A DNA stretch of 64,000 nucleotides, from the NCBI GenBank assembly GCA_039707465.1, contig CM077648.1:18759619-18823618 (forward strand). The letters are read 5' to 3'. Positions 22,108 through 31,979 of this stretch are shown here, in pieces. The DNA is from Rhabdophis nuchalis. Its lineage: Eukaryota > Chordata > Lepidosauria > Squamata > Natricidae. Below the pieces are notes generated by a model. It made no database searches and was not told the DNA's origin. It was given only the letters and a program-made list of their open reading frames with translations. The position numbers were made by a program, and so were the translations under genes. Position 1 is the first letter of the stretch. Every line of letters begins with the position of its first letter.

Positions 22108-22516
22108 CCGTGATGACGAACCTATGGCATGCATGTCCAAAGTGGCACGCCAAGCCATGTTGCCTGGCCTGTACAGCCTTGCCTGTTTGTCTTCCGGGCT
22201 TCTGACCTGCATATGCGCATGACGATCAGCTGTCTTTCGCATGCGTGGCAGTGCCGGAAACTGGTGTGTGCATGCATGCTGCCCAGCTGATTACCAAGTG
22301 CTCATGCATGCCAGAACCCAAACGTTCAGCTGTTCTGGAGTGCGGTGCCTTCGCTTGCATGGCAGTACCGAAATACAATCATCCAGCTGATCGTTGGACG
22401 CGCATGCACACTAGAACCCAGAGCTTTGGCTTTTCCAGAGCATGGACCTGATGAGCATGTGTGCGTGTGACGTTTCCACGCAATCTTTTCGGTACCGAAA
22501 AGGTTTGCCATCACTG
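22108..22516. mobile_element. hAT-type MITE (tgatggcaaacc family)
   Basis: The termini CCGTGATGACGAACC and GGTTTGCCATCACTG are flanked by agctagct (22100-22107) and ggctagct (22517-22524), 7 of 8 identical. Related: 39919-40257 and 54393-54735. Confidence 0.85.
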
Positions 22517-22870
22517 GGCTAGCTCTTCTAATGTTGGAGAAGGAATCCCTGTGGAATTGATCACAGGTGGCAAAATTAGCACTACTGGCTTCTTCTCTCT
22601 CTCTTTCTCCATCTTTCTCCCTTCCTCCCTGTACTCTTCCTGGGCTAGGACAAGCTATATCTTTTTAAAAATTTCAAACACTGAGCACAGAGTGTCAAGC
22701 TAATTTAAGAACACAGGTGTAGTTTTCTTCTTGGTGGTTCCTTGATTAGGGTATTGTTTTCTGTCTGACTTCTGCAGACAAACAATCAAGCAGAAAACAA
22801 CATCCTAATCAACAATCAAGGAGGAAACCAGACTCCCAATAACACTGCAGGGCAACCTATATATATATAT

Positions 22871-22909
22871 GCTGGAGAATGCCGGTTCAAATCCCAGTAG
22901 AAGGAGTAT
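22871..22909 (+). other. Partial tRNA-like segment upstream of hammerhead
   Basis: A B-box-like ggttcaaatcc at 22883-22893 lies 17 bp upstream of the hammerhead at 22910. The 5' half is replaced by (TA)n. Confidence 0.6.
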
Positions 22910-22956
22910 GGTCAGCTGAAGACGGCTAACAAGCCCGAAATGGATCCATCCTGGTC
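22910..22956 (+). ncRNA. Hammerhead ribozyme motif (canonical type), copy 1
   Basis: Stem I strand ggtcag, core CTGAAGA (22916-22922), stem II cggct/agccc with loop aaca, GAAA (22937-22940), palindromic stem III atggatccat, cleavage base C at 22950, stem I partner ctggtc. The first stem II pair is C opposite C instead of G-C, so this copy may be weakened. Confidence 0.75.
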
Positions 22957-23190
22957 TCTTATTATATTCCCTCATATATAATATTCTCTCACATATAATA
23001 TTCTCATATATATATATGAGAGAATATTTTCACAGCTCCTGTTTTGAGGCCCGTTTAAGGGAGGAGACAAACTGTCATCCTTCTCTGCCCTTCGACTCAA
23101 CCTAGAGATCATCCAGACAGAGACCCATTAAGATTGCTGCTGTTTTTTAGGTATGTGTTAGATTTTTAAGGGCTGATTTAATAATTAAGA

Positions 23191-23237
23191 GACCAGGATA
23201 GATCTATTTCAGGCTTTTTAGCCTTCTTCAGCTGGCC
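23191..23237 (-). ncRNA. Hammerhead ribozyme motif, copy 2
   Basis: Minus strand: GGCCAG, CTGAAGA, stem II AGGCT/AGCCT with loop AAAA, GAAA, stem III ATAGATCTAT, C, CTGGTC. All conserved core bases are present, and the stem II A-U first pair is retained by a compensatory change. Confidence 0.8.
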
Positions 23238-23252
23238 CAGTAGAAGAAGTAT

Positions 23253-23299
23253 GGCCAGCTGAAGAAGGCTAAAAAGCCTGAAATAGATCTATCCTGGTC
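23253..23299 (+). ncRNA. Hammerhead ribozyme motif, copy 3
   Basis: Mirror image of copy 2 on the plus strand: ggccag 23253-23258, CTGAAGA 23259-23265, GAAA 23280-23283, predicted cleavage after C 23293, partner strand ctggtc 23294-23299. Confidence 0.8.
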
Positions 23300-23332
23300 T
23301 CTTAATTATTAAATCAGCCCTTAAAAATCTAA

Positions 23333-23394
23333 CATACATACATACATACATACATACATACATACATACATACATACATACATACATACATACA
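23333..23394. repeat. (CATA)n microsatellite
   Basis: About 60 bp of uninterrupted catacata between two PLE-derived inverted repeats. Confidence 0.95.
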
Positions 23395-23475
23395 TGCTGG
23401 CATTGCTGGCTTCGGGGATTTTCCCGTGTATATCTATATACACGGGAAAATCCCCGAAGCCAGCAATGCCAGCAT
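23395..23475. repeat. Inverted repeat, PLE terminal
   Basis: tgctggcattgctggcttcg through cccgtgtatat and its exact reverse complement, centred near 23435. Confidence 0.9.
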
Positions 23476-23551
23476 AACTACACCCGTGAAAATCTACGAA
23501 AACATATTGCTTGCTTCGGGTATTTTCCCGTGTATAAGGCATGGAAATGTT

Positions 23552-23592
23552 ATTGCAACGTTTCAACAAGATCTCACTTGTCATCGTCAGGC
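23552..23592 (-). ncRNA. Variant hammerhead-like motif (extra nt), minus
   Basis: Minus strand: CTGACGA, one extra T, stem II GACAAG/CTTGTT, GAAAC, then GTTGC. The extra base between the core and stem II recurs in all copies of this class. Confidence 0.6.
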
Positions 23593-23616
23593 TCACTTGT
23601 CATGTCACAGACCAAA

Positions 23617-23657
23617 GCCTGACGATGACAAGTGAGATGTTGTCGAAACGTTGCAAT
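23617..23657 (+). ncRNA. Variant hammerhead-like motif (extra nt), plus
   Basis: CTGACGA 23619-23625, extra T 23626, stem II gacaa 23627-23631 paired with ttgtc 23640-23644, GAAAC 23645-23649, then gttgc. The short palindromic ACGT would form stem III only as a dimer, a feature known for PLE hammerheads. Confidence 0.6.
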
Positions 23658-23713
23658 AACATTTCCATGCCTTATACACGGGAAAATACCCGAAGCAAGC
23701 AATGCCAGCACAA

Positions 23714-23747
<34 letters not shown>

Positions 23748-23941
23748 GTTACGTTTTTGAGCTGATCAATAAATAACGTAACACACATATAAAAAACACA
23801 CACGAAACACACACAAAACACACAAAAATGTAACACACATATAAAAAAATTACACAACGGAAATCATGGCTTTCTGTCTAGATGGTGATACACACACACA
23901 CATGCATACATACATGCATATATACATACATACATACATAT

Positions 23942-24020
23942 ACAGGTAACAAACCCTACATTCACTAGCCATGATGATGTTAACCTAATCATGTAATGAA
24001 ACTTGTTTGAGCAAACAGAC
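23942..24020 (+). mobile_element. PLE terminal relic
   Basis: ctagccatgatgatgttaac and catgtaatgaaacttg are degraded versions of the motif at 27016-27056. Confidence 0.5.
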
Positions 24021-24660
24021 AGTCAATCAGAATAGAGCTGGAAGAGACATTGGAGGTCTTCTATCCAATCCCCCCCCCCCACTCAAGTAAGAAATCCTAT
24101 ACCGTTTTAGACAAGTCGCTGTCTCTTCTTAAAAACCTCCAGTTTTGAAGTACCCACAGTGTCTTAAGGTGAGTTGTTCCACTGGTTTATTTATTTATTT
24201 ATTTTGTTAATTGTCCTTAAGAAGTTTTTCCTTAATTCCAGGTTGCTTCTTTCTGGATTAGTTTCCATTCATTGTTTTTGTCCTGCTTTGGGAAATAAAT
24301 TGATCCTCTCCTCTTTGTGGCAGCCTCTCACATTCTGCTATCATGTCCCCTCTAGTCCTTCTTTTCTCTAGGCTAGCCAAACCTAAATCCTGCAACCATT
24401 CTTCACATGTTTTGGTCTTCAGGCCTTTAATCATCTTAGTTGCTTTTCTTTGCACTTTTTCCAATATTTCAACATCTTTTTTGTAACGTGGCAACCAAAA
24501 CTGGATGCAGTATTCCAGGTGTGGACTTACTAAGGCTTTATAAAGCGGTACTAATAATTGACGTGATTTTGATTCTATGCTACTGTTTATACAACCAAGG
24601 ATTGTATTTGTTTTTTGGGGCTGCTGCTGCACACTGCTGGATCATGTCAAAAAACCAGCC
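24021..24660 (-). mobile_element. CR1 LINE, 3' end and RT C-terminus
   Basis: The 3' UTR starts at about 24021. The minus strand is open for 124 codons (24258-24632): LVPLYKALVSPHLEYCIQFW, EKVQRKATKMIKGL, LGLASLEKRRTRGDMIA, the typical C-terminal part of the CR1 RT. It is 5'-truncated. Confidence 0.9.
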
Positions 24661-24719
24661 TCAGAGAACACCAGGAATTTGAGAACATCATCAGTGAATG
24701 TGGAATTTGCTCCCTGCTC

Positions 24720-25058
24720 CAGAGGTGGTTCCTGCCGGTTCGGCCAAATAGGTAGTAACTTGGTGACCTGGGTTGCTGGAATTGGCAGTGACCCAGGCTT
24801 GCCACACCCCGAATTGGTTCTCCTACGATGGCGCCATCTTGTTTTTCGGTTCTGCGCATGCACAGAACAATTTTCATTGTAAAAATGTATTCTTTTTTTC
24901 CCCATTTTTTGAGGTTTTACACAGGCACAGACCTTTTTATTTGCAAATGTGCATGTGCACAGTGTGTGTCTGGCATGTGTGTGAAAGAAGTGCACATGCG
25001 TGTGCAAAATTTTTGCACACACTAAATTGGCAGTAATGCTGGCAGCAATCCACCCCTG
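24720..25058. mobile_element. hAT-type MITE
   Basis: The termini CAGAGGTGG and CCACCCCTG are flanked by ccctgctc (24712-24719) and ccctgttc (25059-25066), 7 of 8 identical. Interior is purine/pyrimidine biased with gcgcatgcacag. Confidence 0.85.
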
Positions 25059-25169
25059 CCCTGTTCATATCCAGAGGAACATGAAAACAGTTAGCCCTCT
25101 CTGCTGTTATATTCTACTAAGTGGCCTTGTTCTTGGGATGGATGCTGATATCCTTCTGGTGATACAGAA

Positions 25170-25395
25170 AATAAGGGCCAGTTTGGTATAGTGGTTAAGG
25201 TGGTAGTCTAGAAACCAGAAGATTGTGAGTTCTAGTCCCATTTTAGGCCTGAAAGCCAGTTGAGTGACCTTGTCACTCTCTTTAATCCCAGCTCATCTCA
25301 CAAGCCTGTTATTTTGATGGAAAATAGGAGCAGGAAGTCCTGTTATGTATCTTTGCCACTTTTAAAAAAATAAAAATAATAAAGGAGGGAATAAA
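25170..25395 (+). mobile_element. Sauria SINE
   Basis: A tRNA-derived head (ggtatagtggttaaggtgg, A box; gtgagttctagtccc, B box) is followed by ctgaaagccagttgagtgac, ggaaaataggagcagg and an A-rich end with aataaaggaggg. This fits the squamate-wide Sauria SINE, whose 3' end is shared with Bov-B. Confidence 0.85.
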
Positions 25396-26686
25396 AAAAT
25401 CTATTAAATAAAATAAAATATTGTCCAAAGAAAGAAGGGAGAACAAAACTTAATTTTTTCAAACCACCATTCCTCAACTGCATTTTTATTTACTTTAATT
25501 TCTTCCACCTGTCTAGACCGTCAGTCACTCTGTTAGTCACTAAAGCTGTTTGCCTTCCAATATGCTCCTTGCTGGGACAAATCATTTCTCCACAGAAATT
25601 TACATCAGAGAAAATGAAAGCATCAATAAAGTAAACACAAAACCTGTGATATAAAGCTGGCAAAAGACTTCGGTTTCTGTTACGTTTCTTCTTCTTTTTT
25701 GTTCCCCCTTCATGTAAATGTGAATGTGTGAACGCATCTGTAGCTAAATTCAAAGGAGTGAGAAATCTATATATGTATAAAATATTTATGGTCTGATAGG
25801 AATACATACAGTATATACAGCAGTGATTTAAAAACAACTGCCCAACCTTGTAAGATCAATGGGACTATAAAGTGAAGATTTTTCATGGCTTTCTTTTAAA
25901 TGCCTTTTTTAGAAATGGGAACGGAATAAAGGCAAATATTCAAATGAACTTGAGGGCGGAGAGAAAAGTAAGGTTATTCATTATCATTCTGTCATCATAG
26001 TATTCTGAAAATTAAAAAAAGAATTAAATACATAATCCTCATAAATTGGATTATGCTCCCTATATACCTGACAGAAATTCCCAGTTTCTTAACACCCTGG
26101 AATCGTAACTGGTCAAATTAAATTAAATTGGTATGCAGAACTTGAGAGTAAGTCTAAATTAGACTAGAACCTATGTCTAAAAATGAATGAATGCAAGGTG
26201 TAAAAGAGAACATAATTCTCTTTACATACTTTCTTTTTCATTCATGAAACCTGGGGGGAAAAATAAAACTGGACTACTTGCTATGTGCTTTTTCAGAACA
26301 TGTAGGATACGCAACCTCTCAAGTTAATTACATTCCCAAGCAATGACTGTGGGAAAGTGGGTCAATTAACTCTACTGAGAAATTTAAGAATTCAGATGCC
26401 AACCCTTTTTCTTCCCACTTTTTTGGGGGCTTTGGAAAAAAGGTAAGTTACATTTCATTTTCATACTAACCCATCTAAATTCATTCAATGCCAGCATGAG
26501 ACAGCACTATGAAATACACCTTCCTTGATCAACATTTATATTCCCATCAAGCAAAAAAGGAAATTAAAATGGAATAATTATTCACCTAAACATTTCACAT
26601 TTTAATATGCTCTTCGGTAATCATTTTTATGAAGGTTTATATCAAATTGTCCTCTAGTTAAGAGATGAGATTTTCTGACTGCAGCT

Positions 26687-26689
<3 letters not shown>
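25396..26689. other. Anonymous AT-rich sequence
   Basis: No gene or repeat family recognised. Confidence 0.5.

Positions 26690-26719
<30 letters not shown>
26690..26719. repeat. (TG)n microsatellite
   Basis: A run of about 15 TG units. Confidence 0.95.
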
Positions 26720-26720
<1 letters not shown>

Positions 26721-26799
26721 GGAGGGGAGATGGTGTGTATCAAACATTTATTTTCTTTTGAATGCTCTTTCCTGCCAAAGATCTTTGCTGTGGGATGGG

Positions 26800-27080
26800 A
26801 GTGTGGTCTTCTTGGTAATACCTTGATTAGGGTATTGTTTTCTGCTTGATGGTTTGTCTGCTTGGTTATTCATCTCCTTAGTAGTTTTTTTTGACAAGGA
26901 TGTTGTTTTCTCCTTGATTGAAATCAATACCCTAATCAAGGAACTACCAACCACACAACTACCAGAACATCAAGGACAAGCTACTGTATATAAACAAGGA
27001 CCCCACTCTCTAGCACTGATGATGTCACCTAGTTGGGTAATGAAATGTCTGCAGGCTCAGAGGGAATCCACACTTAAACC
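26800..27080 (+). mobile_element. PLE terminal (pLTR-like) segment
   Basis: The sequence accttgattagggtattg, also seen at 22740, and an inverted echo caataccctaatcaagg at about 26927-26943 lead into a variant hammerhead at 27016. Confidence 0.6.
27013..27056 (+). ncRNA. Variant hammerhead-like motif
   Basis: CTGATGA 27016-27022, extra T, stem II gtcacc/ggtaat (imperfect), GAAA 27042-27045, then tgtc and a 3-bp stem I (gca before the core, tgc after the cleavage C). Confidence 0.5.
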
Positions 27081-27299
27081 CTGAGCTACATATATTCTCT
27101 TCTATTGATGTACTGCATGTTGTCCAGAGTCTTTATAACATCAGGTAGTCATGTAAATTTGATAATAAATAATGGAAGTGACCAATGTACTATGTATTGT
27201 CAACAACTGACATTCAATATATTAGGGAGCTTTGTAAGTGAAGCACAATCTTTAAATATCACTTGCTCCACTATGATGATAATAGACAGCTGGCCTTTA

Positions 27300-27720
27300 T
27301 CAGTCTCCGAACCAAAGCAGGGATAATCTATAGAGTTTTTCAAAAGACCTTTGGGATAACCATGACCTGGATGACTGAGAATCTCTACAGACTTTTAGCT
27401 ATACAGTTTGGGATGAACATCCTTTGAATGGTGTGGGAGTAGGAATCGATTTCCAGAGGAAAAATTGCAGATTACAGGAACCAGGAGCACTAACTCAGGT
27501 GACCCTGAGGATACAGATAAATTTCCAAGTGCTTCAACAACCCTCTAAAAAGATGCAAATGGCCAGCTGTCTGCAAGGAATATAAATTCTTCTGTTTCCC
27601 CACTATCCCATCAGAGTTGAAGAAGCTTCTTGGATGAGAAGCGAAAAGTCTTCAAAACAAAAAAACAAGAAAGTCCAGTCACCACTTGAAAAAGCACCTT
27701 TGGGACAAACCAGGGACTGG
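27300..27720 (+). mobile_element. PLE pLTR-like segment
   Basis: Contains gacctttgggataacc, gaccctgaggatacag and ggccagctgtctgcaagg, then a variant hammerhead at 27617. Downstream it continues acaagaaagtccag and aaaaagcacctttggg. The same downstream block is present twice in inverted orientation at 43240-43440. Confidence 0.65.
27617..27655 (+). ncRNA. Variant hammerhead-like motif
   Basis: TTGAAGA (first base substituted), extra A, perfect 6-bp stem II gcttct/agaagc with loop tggatg, GAAA 27643-27646, then agtc. Confidence 0.55.
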
Positions 27721-28484
27721 TTTGGTTCATGGGTGGATTGCTGCCAGCATTATTGCTGGGTTTGGTGCACAAACTTTTTTGTATATCTGTATATATACGT
27801 ATGTTGCTGACCAACCCTTAGCTATCAATTGCGTTTTAAAAAATGAGAAAAGAAAATCCATTCTGGATCCAATCCTTCATGACAGTTGTTGCTGCTTTCT
27901 TTTTATGGGAATCATTATAAGGCAATGAATATAGGAGCTCAGCTTTCCTGGACCACCAATGCATTTTTCATCGTATGAAAATTAAATTAGTTTTTTCCCC
28001 TGTTATTTATCATGGAAAGTTCTCAGGAGCCGTTCGCTTATCTCCCATTGTTCTCAAGACAGACCATAGTTAATGGCTTTTTAGATTGGCATGACATTTA
28101 TCTTTCCTTCCAGCATAAGACATGGTAGGGGGAGAAAAAGTTCAAAGAATGGAAGCTGATAAAATACAGAAGGAAAGTAGTTTACTGTATTCAGATAACC
28201 ACTGCGTTAGCTTGAGATTTTTGAGAATCGGGTAACTACCGCAAATGTTTCATAAGCCAATCTTGGAGGCTACTAAATTGACCTTGATTAATCTGAGCAT
28301 CATACTGATATTTGTAAACCAATAAAGGGATTTTTTTTAAAGCTTGTGTGCATTAATCTCAACTTCTACTTATGACATGGAAATATCCATATTGTTTTCC
28401 TTGCAAGGACATGAAAATAGTTTGGAAGTAACCTTCTCTAGGATGTTTCTTGAAATCACAGAATTTCCTACAATTTTCCACTGA
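27721..28484. other. Anonymous sequence
   Basis: No gene or repeat recognised. Confidence 0.5.
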
Positions 28485-28880
28485 GGTAGGCGCAATCCTT
28501 GACTTACGATCACAGTTGAGCCCAAAATTTCTGTTAAACATTGGTTAAGTGAATTTTGCTCCCTTTTATGACTTTTCCCACCTCAGTTGCTAAGTGGATC
28601 GATGCCGTTATCAAGTTAGTGACCCAGGTGTTAAGTGAATTTGGCTTCTCCATTGACTTTGCTTGTAAGAAGGTCGCAAAAGGGGATTTCATGACCCCCA
28701 TGGGGCCCTGCAATTGTCATAAATAGGAGTCAGTTGCCAAGAGTCTGAATTTTGATCATGTGTCCCTGAGATGCTGCAATGGTTGTAAGCGTGAAAAAAT
28801 GGACATGTCACTTTTTTCAGTGCTGTTGTAACTTTGAATGGTTGCTAAATGAACTGTTGTAAGTTGAGAACTTCCTGTGT
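28485..28880. mobile_element. TA-type MITE (pogo/Tigger-like), copy 2
   Basis: aatccttgacttacgatc through gttgtaagttgagaac; same internal blocks as 15338-15727 (gttaagtgaattttgctcc, cattgactttgcttg). Confidence 0.75.
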
Positions 28881-29103
28881 TAAGCTTTTTCAAAACCGCT
28901 TAATTTTTTGAGATCTGACAAATACATACTTTTCAAAAAAGAAATTATTTTCAAGTGTTATCCTTCTTACCCTTGACTGGTCTTCTCTTCTAAGAGAGAT
29001 GGAAAATTGCTTCTTGCCCAAGGCATAGTAAAAACTGACCGTACTACCAGCCTTGGCTAGAGTGGACAATCATACCATTTCATTGTTTCCCAAACTTTGG
29101 ATC

Positions 29104-29146
29104 CGTGAAGCGGTATATAAGTCTAAGTGTTATCACTATTGCTGTT
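29104..29146 (+). mobile_element. SINE tail fragment (MIR-like)
   Basis: gaagcggtatataagtctaa and repeated tgct; matches the tail of 755-992. Confidence 0.65.
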
Positions 29147-29939
29147 GCACTGAGCAAATCTAATACACTCCAATTGGGCTGATGTGGATGGTTGAACATC
29201 CTGTTATAAAAAGCTGTGTGGACTCAATTTATTTCTCTGAACTTCGGAACTTTGGCTTAACTTTCAATTGTGATTCGATTGCTTCATCTTTTGCACACAA
29301 AAATGGTGACTTTATTATTCAGAATTCTTTTATTCTTCTTCTGGTATCCCTGCTGAAATTGTCTCATGTTTCCCTGGCCTTCATTTATCATATTATTTTT
29401 AATAAGGAGTGGACATTATGCACATTATGAAAATTAGCACATTATGAAAATTCAACTGCCAAGGCTTCATACGATCTAAACTGACCATGTTGTCTAAACT
29501 TAGAGCTTGAGAATTGTATAGAATATTTCAGATGGATTTTCCATAGTTATTAAATGCATGCGAGGAGAATTGTAATTCCATGCACATCCAGGGAAAGAAA
29601 ACCGAATTGGTTTTGCTGTAGAATGCAGGTTTCTCAAAAGAGTTTTAAAAAGAAATAATATATACTGTATACCGCAAAATTCTATAACGAAGGAGTCAGC
29701 CAATGCAGGGGATGGGGAGAATAATTAAATCACAAAAGATTCTTACAGCCAAAGAGATACTCAAGCTCAGTTATAGTCACACATAATTAAATTGTGTCAC
29801 AGCTACAAATCAACTCACGCTTAGTGTGTTCCCTTAAAAAAGTTTGTCTCTTTCATCTGTAGGGGAAAAAAAACATGGATGGAATTCCATATGATCATGT
29901 ACAGTACTGGTTTTCCCTGCTTGAGATCTATATCTATTC
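29147..29939. other. Anonymous sequence
   Basis: No gene or repeat recognised. Confidence 0.5.
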
Positions 29940-30050
29940 CTTCTTGTCTTGTCATGTATTTTCTGTTATGGGTTGTACCTGTAAAGGCTAAACCAATGTC
30001 ATTGTATACATGATGTACAATGGCAATAAAGGTTGTTGTTGTTGTTAATA
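29940..30050 (+). mobile_element. LINE 3'-terminal relic with (TTG)n tail
   Basis: gttatgggttgtacctg through atggcaataaaggttg then (TTG)n; resembles a CR1/L2-superfamily 3' end. Confidence 0.45.
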
Positions 30051-30064
30051 ATAAGAATAAGAAT

Positions 30065-31312
30065 AAGAAAGACACAGCTTGAATGATTACATCCAGAAAA
30101 GTGAAGAACCAATGATTAAGGAAGTAAATAAAGGAGGCATTTTCAAGACAACTAAATCAAAAGCTGAATATAAGAAAGAAGTAATTGAGAAGCGAGCTGA
30201 ACATTGGAAAAGCAAAGCTATGCATGGCCAATACTTGAAAAGTATTGAAGGCAAAACTGACCAAAAACTAACTTGGAACTGGTTAAGTTCAGGAGTATTG
30301 AAAAAAGAAACAGAAGGCTTTATTTGGCAGCTCAAGAACAAGCTTTAGCCACAAAATGCATGAAGGCAAAAATTCAACGTTACCATCAACAGCAAATGTT
30401 GCCTCGGTAATGAGAAAGATGACACAGTCAACCACCTGATCAGTGGATGCAGCAAAATTTCATAAACTGACTACCTACAATGCCATGACTGTGTTGCTAA
30501 GATCATTCACTGGAAATTGTGCCAGAAGTTTGGATTTGAGTACAGCAAAAACCACTGGGAACATCAGGTTGAGAAAGTTCTAGAGAATGAGAAAGTCAAT
30601 ATCTTATAGGACTTCAGAATTCAGACTGGTAGGCACTTGGTCTTCAACACACCTGACACAACAATAGTTGAAAAGAAAAAAGTATGGTTCATAGACATTG
30701 CAATACCTGGTGATGCGCAAATTGAAAATAAGCAGCAAGAAAAAATAACAAAGTACAATACAATACAATACAATACAATACAATACAATCAATACAATCA
30801 ATACAATACAATAGCAGAGTTGGAAGGGACCTTGGAGGTCATCTAGTCTAACTCCCTATAAGCCCTATACCATTTCAGACAAATGGCTATCCAAAATCTT
30901 CTTAAAGACTTCCAGTGTTGGGGCATTCACAACTTCTGGAGGCAAGCTGTTCCACTGATTAATTGTTCTAACTGTCAGGAAATTTCTCCTCAGTTCTAAC
31001 TTGCTTCTCTCCTTGAAGTACCGGGACTTGCAAATTGAAGTTGAGCAACTGTGGAAAAAGAAATTGCGTGTTGTCCCGATTGCAATTGGAGCCCTTGGAG
31101 CAATACCTAAAGAGCTACCTCACTATTTAGAAATTCTAAATTTACCGGACTTGAACATTCTGACTCTACAAAAAACCACCCTACTTGGAACAGCTTATAT
31201 CCTCTGACATTACCTTAACAGTTCCTAGGTCCTTGGTTAGGACACGAGCTGTTGAGCTACCAACCAGCCCCAAAGGCTATGAATCTCACCAAAGATTAAC
31301 CATAGAATAATA
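30065..31312 (+). mobile_element. R4/R2-like LINE with restriction-like endonuclease (split)
   Basis: Frames contain EHWKSKAMHGQYLKS and LTWNWLSSGVLKKETEG, then a CCHC-like motif (CLGNEKDDTVNHLISGC) near 30400 in a shifted frame. The endonuclease region follows: FNTPDTTIVEKKKVWFIDIA near 30650, with PD and the second acid of a PD-(D/E)xK fold. It resumes at 31016 with KYRDLQIEVEQLWKKKLRVV and LLGTAYILR. A CR1 at 30757-31015 splits it, with aagtac on both sides (30751-30756, 31016-31021). Premature stops show it is dead. R4 versus another RLE clade is not settled. Confidence 0.75.
30757..31015 (-). mobile_element. CR1 LINE 3' end inserted in R4-like LINE
   Basis: (CAATA)n tail on the plus strand, then gagttggaagggaccttgg through ggaaatttctcctcag. 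Flanked by the 6-bp duplication aagtac. Confidence 0.9.
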
Positions 31313-31634
31313 ACAACATAATAATAATATAATTTATTTATTAGACATGAAACTCAGTCAACTGAACATTCAAAAATGCATCACAAATACCATTGACTGG
31401 TGCTAATGCTTGATACGGGTTGCTGCCAGCATCCTAGGTATCAACCAAGTGCCTTCGTAAAATGTACAATGTTCTGAGTAGCACAGGTTTTTGCAGTTCT
31501 GCTGGAAGCTGTAATTTCTTGATGTATTGATGTACTTATTATTACTGGTTAATCTTAGGCGAGATTCACAGTCTTTGGGGCTGTTTGGTAGCTCAAGGGC
31601 CTAGGAACTGTTAAGGTAATGTCGGAGGATGTTA
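31313..31634 (-). mobile_element. R4-like LINE 3' UTR, inverted copy
   Basis: The minus strand repeats the 3' UTR of the upstream copy: gacattaccttaacagttcc, tgagctaccaa(a)cagcccc, gaatctc and agattaacca. The two elements are arranged tail to tail at the AATAATA junction near 31300-31325. Confidence 0.75.
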
Positions 31635-31635
31635 G

Positions 31636-31672
31636 TAGTAGTAGTAGTAATAGTAGTAGTAGTGGTCGTCGT
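31636..31672. repeat. (AGT)n microsatellite
   Basis: Imperfect AGT trinucleotide run. Confidence 0.9.
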
Positions 31673-31979
31673 CGTATTTTCAAAAAAAAGAAGTGTTTGT
31701 CCTATATAAACTAAAGAATATTCTTGACAAGGAATTGGTTTGGATTATAAAGGTATTTTAGAGGCACTGGGTTGTCAGTGTATCAATAGCTCAGCTCCCA
31801 TTTATTCTCTATGTTCCTAGTGAGAAGGATCAAATACAAGCTACTGTCTACAGAATGTAATTCACTATCTTGCCACTATTTTGTCTTCATAAACCATCCA
31901 TCATTTCTATCTCAGCTTCACAGCTCTCTTTGTGGTTTCCAATACTGTATATTAACATCCTTCCTGAAATGTTGCATTG

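Larger units (their letters stand above)
23156..23334. repeat. Long inverted repeat, about 80-bp arms
   Basis: The left arm 23156-23237 and right arm 23253-23334 are reverse complements with a 15-bp spacer. Each arm contains a whole hammerhead motif. Confidence 0.9.
23508..23703. repeat. Inverted repeat with variant hammerheads
   Basis: The arms at about 23508-23592 and 23617-23703 are reverse complements apart from a few mismatches. They share ttgcttcgggtattttcc, the variant hammerhead core and aaatgttattgcaacg. Confidence 0.9.
22740..23890. mobile_element. PLE-terminal cluster of inverted repeats
   Basis: Pieces match the terminal segments around the PLE at 58590-60660: gggaggagacaaactg at 23060 parallels gggaggaagcacactg at 60340, and gagctgatcaataaata at 23760 parallels 60115. 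In addition, attacacaacggaa at 23851 is the minus-strand match of 60417, and cccgtgtataaggc and cgtagattttcacggg variants occur near 58775. Three separate inverted repeats occur (23156-23334, 23395-23475, 23508-23703). No RT or endonuclease frame is present, so the cluster consists of element ends only. Confidence 0.75.

Noticed and set aside
23333..23394. Regular repeats considered as a CRISPR-like array
   Set aside because: Uninterrupted tetranucleotide microsatellite without spacers, in a vertebrate genome.
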